From Catalinimonas alkaloidigena (lineage in GTDB: Bacteria; Bacteroidota; Bacteroidia; Cytophagales; Cyclobacteriaceae), in the NCBI RefSeq assembly GCF_029504655.1, contig NZ_JAQFIL010000001.1, positions 873,001-937,000 of the forward strand: DNA of 64,000 nt, read 5' to 3'. Shown in pieces: positions 26,857 through 34,636 of the stretch (position 1 is its first letter; each line of letters opens with the position of its first letter). A program made the translations under genes and the position numbers. The notes under the pieces were generated by a model. It had not been told where the DNA came from, made no database searches, and saw only the letters and a program-made list of their open reading frames with translations.

Positions 26857-27717
26857 TTAATTTTCTTCCTCTTCCTCAATGGTCGCTCCTCCTCCCAAGG
26901 CAGAGGAGACCTGAAAGAACCCTAACGGTGGCTGGTCAGGATTAGTTTTGTTAACAATATTTGTGGTAGGGTTGCTGGGAGGAGAGCTAAACAAGCCCCC
27001 GTCGTTGAATAGAAGTTCCAGCAACTCGTTGTAGTATCGGAATATTTTTTTTTCCAGGCTATACATCTCTATACGCACTGAGTCGCCTACTTCAAAAGCA
27101 TAATTTGCAAGTTGTAAGGTATCTATCTCAGCACGGAGAAACTCATCGCTTTGGATCAGATAGTCTCCTCTTTCATTGTAGAGAGAGTCATCTTCGTAGA
27201 TTTTAAACCTATAATAGTTAATACCCCTTTCTTTGGGTGTTCTTCCACTAAAGAAAAAATAGTAGCCCTCCTCCAAAAATGCTGTCTCTTCACGGTAGCG
27301 ATATGAAAAAGAATCTAATTCAGCAACAGGTAAGATGGTACCAGTAGACTCGTATTCATTGCCATTGTAGCTTACCCTTAAGCGATAAGTGTCTTCCAGG
27401 GCTAAAGGAATCGTTAAATTTTGGTATACACCTTTCTGGTCTTCTATAGAAAACAAATCATAGGTAATACCATTAGTCAAATCATCAATTTGGACACTGG
27501 CATCATTTACTGGCTTAAATACATCCTGATCATAATAGTTACCTGACTGAGAAACAGTAACGCTTACCTCATTCCTTTCGGGGGCGTCAGCCCAATAAGT
27601 AAGGTTTCCTTCAATGACCAACTGTGCCTCGTTTACAGGTAACTCATAATCAATGACTTCCTGGCAGGCTCCCAAACTTATCAATAGAATTATAAGGTAT
27701 GCTAAACGATTTTTCAT
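26857..27717 (-). CDS. DUF4249 outer-membrane lipoprotein
   Basis: A 286-residue lipoprotein: the signal peptide ends ISLGAC, a lipobox whose cysteine (C18) would be acylated. The DUF4249 pattern follows: YELPVNEAQLVIEGNLT, then an Ig-like strand region with VSVTVSQSGNYYD and a carbohydrate-regulatory-like segment LEDTYRLRVSYNGNEYES. The gene starts 2 bases after the stop of the TonB receptor gene, so the two are translationally linked. In Bacteroidota DUF4249 proteins regularly accompany such receptors and probably sit on the receptor as a surface lid or capture protein; the ligand is unknown. The C-terminus has a short run of glutamates. Confidence 0.88.
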   Translation of the reverse strand: MKNRLAYLIILLISLGACQEVIDYELPVNEAQLVIEGNLTYWADAPERNEVSVTVSQSGNYYDQDVFKPVNDASVQIDDLTNGITYDLFSIEDQKGVYQNLTIPLALEDTYRLRVSYNGNEYESTGTILPVAELDSFSYRYREETAFLEEGYYFFFSGRTPKERGINYYRFKIYEDDSLYNERGDYLIQSDEFLRAEIDTLQLANYAFEVGDSVRIEMYSLEKKIFRYYNELLELLFNDGGLFSSPPSNPTTNIVNKTNPDQPPLGFFQVSSALGGGATIEEEEEN

Positions 27718-27719
27718 AC

Positions 27720-30107
27720 TTAAAACTTGAAATTATAAGTAATGGATGGAATAATGCTGAACAGATATGTTTTGATTGCTGCCGGACGCACGCTTTCTAC
27801 GGCTTCGTCCCCATCCAGATCAAAATTAGGGTCTTCGTTATAGAGATCCTCAAAGGTAATGACAAAGGGGTTTTTTTGAGCATAGGCATTATAGACTGAG
27901 AAACTCCAACTGCTGTTCCAGCGTTTTTCCTCTTTTTGTCTGCCCTCCAATACTAAGGATAGGTCTAACCTGTGAAAATCAGGCATACGGTAGGCATTGC
28001 GTCCATAAGGATCATAAAATGGCACGGACTGACCATCCAGTGTGTACCTGCCCGAAGGTAACGAAACTGCCAGCCCGGTAGAGTACACCCAGGTTCCTGC
28101 CAGTGTAAGCCTTTTGTTGAACTGATGTGATACCACCAGCGAAAGGTCATGGATACGGTCATAGCGAGCATTATATGCTTTTCCGTTATTGATGCCATCT
28201 ATTTGCCGGCGAGTTCTGGATAAGGTATAACTTAGCCAGCCGGTGGTTTTCCCTACATTCTTTTTTAGTAGAAACTCCGCACCGTAGGCCCAGCCTCTTC
28301 CCGCTGAAATTTCTGTTTCAATGTTATTATTAAGTAGAATGTCAGAGCCAGACTTGAAATCAATTACATTTTGCATCCACTTGTAATAAAACTCTATCGA
28401 GGCTTCCAGGGTATTGTTCGCAAAATTACGGAAGTAACCGGCGGCCACCTGATCTCCGATCAATGGCTGAACATAAGTATCGGCAGGTATCCAACGGTCA
28501 ATGGGTAAACCAGCTGTAGCATTGGACGCTACCTGTAAGTACTGGCGCATGCGGTTGTATGAAGCTTTTACCGAACTATTGCTGGTGATGAGGTAGCGAG
28601 CTGAAAAACGTGGCTCCAGCCCATGATAAAGCTTGATATTTTTCCCGGTAGAATACGCCTCAGTATCCACAATCGTTTCGTCAGCGTAAGGAAGACCCTC
28701 TTCGTACATAAATACTTTACCGGGGCCGATCTGCTGAAAGAGTGAATACCTTAGACCATACTCCATAGAGACACGCTCGCTGATCTGCTGTTGGTTGCCC
28801 ATATAGAAAGCCTGTTCCAGCGCGAATTTGTCATCAAGGATGAGCGGGGCAAAGTTGGTATCACCGGAAGGCGTTATGCTGGGCGAGCCAAATTTATGAA
28901 GCTGTACCTGATAGCCAAAATCAATAGAGTTTTTAGGGTTAGGGAAAAAGTTGAAATCCATTTTGGTACTCATTTCCCGGAGCCTTGACGTCCAGGTAAA
29001 CTCAACAGCTTCTGTGTCAATTTCAAATCCATAATCAAAATTGCTGTAGACAAAAGTAGTGTTTAAGAAAAGCTGATCAGAAATCAGATAATTCCAACGG
29101 GCAGTTGCTGTAGCATTTCCCCAGTTTAGCCCAAATTCATCAGCAATGCCAAAGCGGTCACGCCCAAAATAACCAGATACGAAAAGCTTATGCTTATCAT
29201 TAAATTGATAATTGGCTTTGGCGTTAAAATCATAGAAATAAAGCGTATTGTTCCGTATGTCTTCATCATTGGAGAGCTTAAGAAAAAGGTCTGCATAGGT
29301 TCTTCTACCGGAAAGAATAAATGAAGACTGATCCTTTACGATAGGTCCTTCAACAGTCAGGCGGCTGGAAATGGAACCTATGCCCCCGGACAGGCTGTAT
29401 TTTTTATTATTCCCCTCTTTCATCTGTATGTCCAGTATGGAGGAGAGACGCCCTCCAAATCGTGCGGGAATTCCCCCTTTGTAGATTTCTAGATTTTTGA
29501 TGGCATCAGGATTGAATACTGAAAAGAAGCCTAAAAAGTGAGAAGGGTTGAATACTGTTGCTTCGTCAAGCAGTACCAGGTTTTGGTCAGCAGAGCCTCC
29601 TCTGACAAATAAACCAGTAGTGCCCTCTCCCGCTGACTGCACACCTGGGAGGAGTTGAACGGTTCGCAAGACGTCTACCTCCCCAAACAGTGCCGGTAAG
29701 GATTTTATTTTTTCTATCTGAAGTTCCTCTCTGCTCATTTTTACATCCCGAAAGTTATCTTCCGGACGCGTAGCCGAGATAATTACTTCCTGTAGCTCCA
29801 TTTCTTCATCACTTAACTCAACGGTAAGGGAGGTATCTGCCTGGAGGGAAAGTGAAAAGCTTTGGGTTTCATAGCCTAAATAGGAGTAATCAATGGTGTG
29901 GCTACCCTGCGGCAGGGTAAGTGAATAGAAACCATATACGTTGGTAATAGTGCCGGTAGCTGGTTTTTCACTGACTGAAACAGTAGCCCCTATCAAAGCT
30001 TCTCCATTACTGATATCTTTGATATATCCGCTTATGGTATATTGATTTTGTGCATAAAGTTGATGGGAGAATAAGGCTAAGAGGGTTAAACAGAAAAACT
30101 GCTTCAT
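27720..30107 (-). CDS. TonB-dependent outer-membrane receptor
   Basis: A 795-residue outer-membrane importer energised by TonB. After the signal peptide (to about residue 19) come a carboxypeptidase-regulatory-like domain (YTISGYIKDISNGEALIGATVSV, i.e. residues 23-45 onward, to about 108), a plug domain with LLPGVQSAGEGTTGLFVRG and KGGIPARFGGRLSS, and a 22-strand type barrel ending IPSITYNFKF with the usual C-terminal phenylalanine. This subclass is smaller than SusC-type receptors and lacks the SusC-specific plug sequence. It is the first gene of a two-gene unit with the DUF4249 lipoprotein. Ligand unknown: oligopeptide, siderophore or other. Confidence 0.92.
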   Translation of the reverse strand: MKQFFCLTLLALFSHQLYAQNQYTISGYIKDISNGEALIGATVSVSEKPATGTITNVYGFYSLTLPQGSHTIDYSYLGYETQSFSLSLQADTSLTVELSDEEMELQEVIISATRPEDNFRDVKMSREELQIEKIKSLPALFGEVDVLRTVQLLPGVQSAGEGTTGLFVRGGSADQNLVLLDEATVFNPSHFLGFFSVFNPDAIKNLEIYKGGIPARFGGRLSSILDIQMKEGNNKKYSLSGGIGSISSRLTVEGPIVKDQSSFILSGRRTYADLFLKLSNDEDIRNNTLYFYDFNAKANYQFNDKHKLFVSGYFGRDRFGIADEFGLNWGNATATARWNYLISDQLFLNTTFVYSNFDYGFEIDTEAVEFTWTSRLREMSTKMDFNFFPNPKNSIDFGYQVQLHKFGSPSITPSGDTNFAPLILDDKFALEQAFYMGNQQQISERVSMEYGLRYSLFQQIGPGKVFMYEEGLPYADETIVDTEAYSTGKNIKLYHGLEPRFSARYLITSNSSVKASYNRMRQYLQVASNATAGLPIDRWIPADTYVQPLIGDQVAAGYFRNFANNTLEASIEFYYKWMQNVIDFKSGSDILLNNNIETEISAGRGWAYGAEFLLKKNVGKTTGWLSYTLSRTRRQIDGINNGKAYNARYDRIHDLSLVVSHQFNKRLTLAGTWVYSTGLAVSLPSGRYTLDGQSVPFYDPYGRNAYRMPDFHRLDLSLVLEGRQKEEKRWNSSWSFSVYNAYAQKNPFVITFEDLYNEDPNFDLDGDEAVESVRPAAIKTYLFSIIPSITYNFKF

Positions 30108-30141
30108 GTAATTTGAGTTCAGATGCTAAGGTATATGTCTG

Positions 30142-30149
30142 CAAAAATA
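30142..30149 (-). promoter_or_regulatory. -7 element of the TonB receptor operon
   Basis: On the minus strand this reads TATTTTTG (TAnnTTTG), 35 bases before the ATG of the receptor gene. A TTG on the same strand lies 26 bases further up, longer than the usual spacer. Confidence 0.45.
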
Positions 30150-30378
30150 TGACTATCCTATCTTACTTTAGGTAACAACGCTATTGCAGGCTAAGGGGTG
30201 TGATTTTCATGAAAAAATTTGGAAACTTTCTACACCAAAACCGACTACCCGTGGAGAATTATGAACTTATCTTGCTATTGGGAATGACTGAATTGTAATA
30301 TATCAATCAATAGTTGTGTCTAAAATTGTATTTAACAAAGTTGCTACCGCTCAATTTCAATGAGGGGCTTAATTTTCG

Positions 30379-30386
30379 TATATTTG
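30379..30386 (+). promoter_or_regulatory. -7 element of the FKBP isomerase gene
   Basis: TATATTTG is a perfect TAnnTTTG box. A near -33 sequence TTTC (30355-30358) precedes it by 20 bases. The ATG follows 65 bases later. Confidence 0.55.
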
Positions 30387-30451
30387 CGAGATATTTTATT
30401 CGGGCAAAATGCCTGATTTTAGCATGTAATTTTATATAAATATTATTTTTT

Positions 30452-30883
30452 ATGACTGTTGCTAAGAATGGAAACACAGTAAAAGTACATTATACCGGGA
30501 AGCTCAAAGACGGTACCGTTTTTGACTCTTCCCTGCAACGCAATGAACCATTAGAGTTTACTCTGGGCCAGGGAAATATGATTGCTGGTTTTGAGAAAGC
30601 CGTTGATGGGATGCAAGTAGGCGATTCTACGGTGGCTGATATTCCAGTGGCTGAAGCTTACGGAGAAGTACGGGATGATATGATTCTGGAAGTTCCTAAA
30701 AAGGATGTTCCTGAAAACATTACTCCTGAAGTAGGGCAGCGTCTTGCTGTTCAGCAAAAAGATGGACAATCTATTCCGGTTACAATTTCAAAAGTTTCAG
30801 AAGAAAGCATTACGCTGGATGCTAACCATCCTCTTGCAGGCAAAGACCTGGTATTTGAGATCGAGCTTTTAGAGATTAAATAA
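30452..30883 (+). CDS. FKBP-type peptidyl-prolyl isomerase (SlyD-like)
   Basis: A 143-residue cytoplasmic prolyl isomerase/chaperone. The FKBP half-domain KVHYTGKLKDGTVFDSS (11-27) and IAGFEKAVDGMQVGD (44-58) lead into an insert-in-flap domain (about 65-120, VAEAYGEVRDDMILEVPKK), and the fold is completed by HPLAGKDLVFEIELLEI. This is the SlyD layout. It lacks the histidine/cysteine-rich metal-binding tail of E. coli SlyD, as most family members outside the enterics do. The gene is monocistronic, with its own promoter box and a strong terminator. Confidence 0.94.
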   Translation: MTVAKNGNTVKVHYTGKLKDGTVFDSSLQRNEPLEFTLGQGNMIAGFEKAVDGMQVGDSTVADIPVAEAYGEVRDDMILEVPKKDVPENITPEVGQRLAVQQKDGQSIPVTISKVSEESITLDANHPLAGKDLVFEIELLEIK

Positions 30884-30908
30884 ATAATAATTTATTTTTT
30901 AGAATTCT

Positions 30909-30942
30909 GAGGCCTGTACATTGTGTACAGGCCTCTTTTTTT
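30909..30942 (+). terminator. Strong Rho-independent terminator after the FKBP gene
   Basis: A perfect 12-bp stem (GAGGCCTGTACA at 30909-30920, TGTACAGGCCTC at 30924-30935) with a 3-base loop is followed by seven T. It isolates the FKBP gene from the secretion operon. Confidence 0.95.
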
Positions 30943-31035
30943 AAAAAAAAATTGGGAAACATTGAACAAATGCCAAACATAGATGTTTTTCTATCGTATG
31001 TGATAGTATTACTATTTTTTTACATAGTTTAACTA

Positions 31036-33216
31036 ATGAACAATCAACAGATCCCGGAAATTCTAAGCAGCTTTGGGAAAATACTGAAGCATGAGCCCTT
31101 GCCTCATGCCAGTGGTGACGCTCATCAAAATTTCAGATCCTATAAGCCAGATGAGGTCAATGATTTTATTTATGATCTCACAGAAGCAGGAAATCGCAAT
31201 CGTCTGGTGTTTATGCCCAACACCATTGGAGTTGATGAACTACAAGGTTTTTTGGATGAGTTAGAATTTCCGGTTCTTTTTTTTATCAGTGAAAATGGTA
31301 GCATAAGACCCGTGATGTTCTGGTTGGGAAAAGATGCATTAGAAGCCAAGCTGTTTACTGATGATGGGTACAAAGCATATGAGGAGGCAACTGCTTTGAG
31401 GGATGAAGCTTTTTATCAAGATGCCCATGGACAGGTGGTGTTTCTGACAGTTTTTCCTTATCGGAGTATGGTAAGCGAGGATAATGAAACTTCTGATGAG
31501 CATCTTAGTCCTCTGAAGCGTTTGCTAAACCTGCTTGGTACCGAGCGGAGAGATATTTGGTATATATATATATATGCGGTAGCAGTAGGAATAATCAGTT
31601 TATCATTGCCACTAGGTACACAGGCTATCGTAGGTTTTATTTCCGGTGGCATGTGGTTTAATTCCGTCGTGCTGCTGATAAGCCTGGTAGTAATAGGAGT
31701 ATTGGTAGCGGGAGGCTTACAAATTATGCAGATTTCTATGGTAGAAGTTCTGCAAAGAAGAATTTTTGCGAAAGCTTCATTTGAGTTTGCCTATCGTATC
31801 CCGCGAATCCGAAGCGAGGCCTTGTTTAACTACCATGCCCCCGAGTTAATCAACCGCTTTTTTGATATCATGACAATACAAAAAGGCTTACCTAAACTAT
31901 TGATTGATCTTTCTACTGCTGTACTTCAGATATTTTTCAGCCTGATTCTCTTGTCTTTTTACCATCCTTTCTTTGTTTTTTTCGGCCTCTTGCTGGTAGC
32001 TATCCTTGTCACTATTTTTTACATTACAGGACCCAAAGGACTTAAATCATCCATAGTAGAGTCCAAGTATAAGTACAAAGTTGCTTTTTGGCTGGAAGAA
32101 TTGGCCCGTACCATTGGCTCATTCAAAATAGCAGGTACTACCCAGTTACCTATGAAAAAGGCAGATTTTAACATCAACAATTACTTAAAATATCGTAAAG
32201 AACATTTTAGTGTACTTATCAAGCAGTTTTCTTATGTAGTGATTTTCAAAACCTTCATTACAGGGGGCTTGCTGATACTGGGTACCCTATTGGTAATAGA
32301 CCGTCAGATTACGCTGGGACAGTTTGTGGCTTCTGAGATTATCATCGTCCTGATTTTGGGAGCTGTAGAAAAAATTATCCTTAATATGGATACCGTTTAC
32401 GATATGCTTACCGCAGTGGATAAGATAGGACATGTGACTGACTTGCCTCTAGAGAAAAATGAAGGTATTAAGCTCCCTGCAAATTATTTTGAAAACGGAA
32501 TTAATATCAACATAAAAAACCTGAGTTACACTTATCCGGGAGGTAAAAAAGCAGCGCTGAAGAATATCAATCTTAGCATCAAAGCAGGGGAGAAGCTGTG
32601 CATAGCAGGTTATCATAGCGGAGGAAAATCAACGCTGGCAAACATTATTGATGGTATCTATCAGTCGTATGATGGTATTGTAACATTCAACCAGCTCTCA
32701 TTGAGAGACGTAGACCTGAATACACTAAGAGACCATATAGCTAAAAACGTATCACAGGATGATATTTTTGATGGGACAGTACTGGATAATGTGACAGTGG
32801 GTAAACCACGCTCAGATTATAGCACTGCCATCAAAGCAATTGATGAAGTGGGTATAAGTGATGAAGTAAATCAGTGGCCAGATGGCCTGCATACCAATCT
32901 GGTAAGCGGAGGAAAAAACATCTCCACCTCTACTGCTCATAAGCTCACTCTGGCACGCTGTGTTGCAAAAAATCCCAAAGTAATCATCCTTAACGACTTT
33001 TTTCAATTTTTTGAAGGAGCCGAGAAATTGAAACTTATCAAATACCTTACTAGTTCAGAACATACATGGACTTTACTGCTGGTTTCCAACGACCCGATGA
33101 TCATGAAGTACTGTGATAGAGTTATCATTATGAAAGACGGAGAGATAGTTTCTGAAGGCCAATATGAGGAATTAAGTGCAGATCATCATTTACAAGAAGT
33201 AGTAGTAAACGAATAA
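31036..33216 (+). CDS. ABC exporter-like protein with degenerate ATPase domain
   Basis: First gene of a type I secretion-like operon, 726 residues. Residues 1-170 form a soluble domain with no recognisable family; it sits where C39 or C39-like domains sit in type I ABC exporters, but I see no C39 Cys/His pair. The membrane region (about 175-460) has six helices as in type I exporters. The nucleotide-binding domain (about 490-715) keeps a Walker A (GYHSGGKST, K531) and the Q-loop glutamine (Q574). The signature LSGGQ, expected after GGKN, reads ISTST (629-633). Walker B aspartate is N653, the catalytic glutamate is D654 and the H-loop histidine is N685. Normal ATP hydrolysis looks impossible in a homodimer. 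The frame is open throughout, so this is not a decayed pseudogene. Confidence 0.88.
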   Translation: MNNQQIPEILSSFGKILKHEPLPHASGDAHQNFRSYKPDEVNDFIYDLTEAGNRNRLVFMPNTIGVDELQGFLDELEFPVLFFISENGSIRPVMFWLGKDALEAKLFTDDGYKAYEEATALRDEAFYQDAHGQVVFLTVFPYRSMVSEDNETSDEHLSPLKRLLNLLGTERRDIWYIYIYAVAVGIISLSLPLGTQAIVGFISGGMWFNSVVLLISLVVIGVLVAGGLQIMQISMVEVLQRRIFAKASFEFAYRIPRIRSEALFNYHAPELINRFFDIMTIQKGLPKLLIDLSTAVLQIFFSLILLSFYHPFFVFFGLLLVAILVTIFYITGPKGLKSSIVESKYKYKVAFWLEELARTIGSFKIAGTTQLPMKKADFNINNYLKYRKEHFSVLIKQFSYVVIFKTFITGGLLILGTLLVIDRQITLGQFVASEIIIVLILGAVEKIILNMDTVYDMLTAVDKIGHVTDLPLEKNEGIKLPANYFENGININIKNLSYTYPGGKKAALKNINLSIKAGEKLCIAGYHSGGKSTLANIIDGIYQSYDGIVTFNQLSLRDVDLNTLRDHIAKNVSQDDIFDGTVLDNVTVGKPRSDYSTAIKAIDEVGISDEVNQWPDGLHTNLVSGGKNISTSTAHKLTLARCVAKNPKVIILNDFFQFFEGAEKLKLIKYLTSSEHTWTLLLVSNDPMIMKYCDRVIIMKDGEIVSEGQYEELSADHHLQEVVVNE

Positions 33217-33226
33217 TCGTATTGAT

Positions 33227-34630
33227 ATGAGCAATATGTTTAGCACTGATAAGACAGGTGCTACAAAAGATATCTGGTTGGGTACTAGCATGTCATCCCG
33301 GCTGGAGTCTATGAAAGTGCTGGAATCTCCCAGAGCAGGAAGAGTACTGGCCCGTTGGATAGGGGGCATCGGTATATTCTTGTTTTTAGTCCTTTTTCTT
33401 CCCTGGCAGCAAAATATCGTTGCTACTGGAGAAGTAACTGCCTTTTCGCCTAAAAACCGTCCTCAGACTATTGAAACTGCAATTCCCGGTCGTATTGACC
33501 AATGGTATATCAGAGAAGGGCAGTCCGTGAGCAAAGGTGATACTATCCTGACCATAGCTGAAATAAAAGATAAGTTTTTTGACCCTGAGTTACTTATCCG
33601 TTTGCAGGAGCAGATTACTGCTAAAGAAAACAGTATTGATGCTAAAGAGCAGAAGGCTTTAGCACTGGAGCGTCAGGTGAAGGCGCTCAGAGAGGGGCTG
33701 GGTTTAAAAATCAGACAGGCCAGGAATAAAGTGAAGCAATCAGAGCTAAAGCTTGCCAGCGATAGCATGGACTTCCAGGCCGAAAAAATAAGCTTTGATA
33801 TTGCTAAAAATCAGTTTGAGCGTCAGAAAGTCATGTTTGATCAGGGCTTAAAATCGCTCACCGAGTTACAGGAGAAAGAACAGAAATTTCAGCAGTCGCA
33901 GGCAAAATTACTTTCCAGTGAAAATAAGTTTCTGGCCAGCAAAAACGAGTTGATCAATGCAGTGATTGAATTAAGCTCCATTGAAGCTGAGTATTTAGAA
34001 AAAATCAGTAAAGCTGAATCAGACCTGAGCATGACCCGTGCTGACTTGTATGATGCAAGCGGTAGCCTGGCAAAGCTCAGAAATGAATACGCTAACATGA
34101 AGATCAGATCTGATCAGTATCACATTATCGCCCCCCAGGATGGTTTTGTAGTGAAAGCCCTGAAGACCGGAATTGGAGAAACAATCAAGGAAGGAGATGG
34201 CGTGGTAACTATCATGCCTAAGGATCCCGATATCGCTGTAGAATTATATGTGAAACCTATGGATGTGCCCTTGCTCTCTGAAGGTAGACATGTACGTGTG
34301 GAATTTGACGGATGGCCGGCTTTACAGTTCTCAGGCTGGCCCAGTGTGGCAGTAGGTACATTTGGCGGTAAAATAGAGGTTATTGATTATGTAGAAACAG
34401 AACTCAAACAGGGTAAATACAGGGTATTGGTAAAGCCTGATCCCGGAAACGATGGTGACTGGCCTGAGCAATTAAGGGTGGGTTCTGGCGCAAATGGTTT
34501 CATTATGCTGGATGAGGTGCCTCTCTGGTATGAGATATGGCGTTTATATAATGGTTTCCCTCCCAGTCTTGAAGAAGAGCCAGATGCCGGAGAAAGTGGA
34601 GAAGCCTATCAGGCGAAAGCAAAAAAGTAA
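33227..34630 (+). CDS. HlyD-family secretion adaptor
   Basis: The membrane-fusion component of the three-gene exporter, 467 residues, starting 10 bases after the ABC gene. A cytoplasmic N-terminus of about 45 residues leads to one helix (IGIFLFLVLFLPW), then VVATGEVTAF-like and AIPGRIDQWYIREGQSVSKGD lipoyl half (residues near 85-105; core GRIDQWYIREGQSV), a very long coiled-coil hairpin (about 115-290, rich in Lys/Glu/Gln) as in type I secretion adaptors, the second lipoyl half IIAPQDGFVVKALK and a beta-barrel domain. The length of the coiled coil and its cytoplasmic tail are like HlyD rather than RND adaptors. It would bridge the ABC protein and the TolC-like channel. Confidence 0.9.
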   Translation: MSNMFSTDKTGATKDIWLGTSMSSRLESMKVLESPRAGRVLARWIGGIGIFLFLVLFLPWQQNIVATGEVTAFSPKNRPQTIETAIPGRIDQWYIREGQSVSKGDTILTIAEIKDKFFDPELLIRLQEQITAKENSIDAKEQKALALERQVKALREGLGLKIRQARNKVKQSELKLASDSMDFQAEKISFDIAKNQFERQKVMFDQGLKSLTELQEKEQKFQQSQAKLLSSENKFLASKNELINAVIELSSIEAEYLEKISKAESDLSMTRADLYDASGSLAKLRNEYANMKIRSDQYHIIAPQDGFVVKALKTGIGETIKEGDGVVTIMPKDPDIAVELYVKPMDVPLLSEGRHVRVEFDGWPALQFSGWPSVAVGTFGGKIEVIDYVETELKQGKYRVLVKPDPGNDGDWPEQLRVGSGANGFIMLDEVPLWYEIWRLYNGFPPSLEEEPDAGESGEAYQAKAKK

Positions 34631-34636
34631 ACAAAG

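Larger units (their letters stand above)
30108..30451. other. Divergent promoter region, TonB receptor / FKBP gene
   Basis: This gap of 344 bases separates two divergent genes. It carries a -7 box on each strand (given separately). I see no Fur- or other operator palindrome, no riboswitch-like element and no reading frame. Confidence 0.5.
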
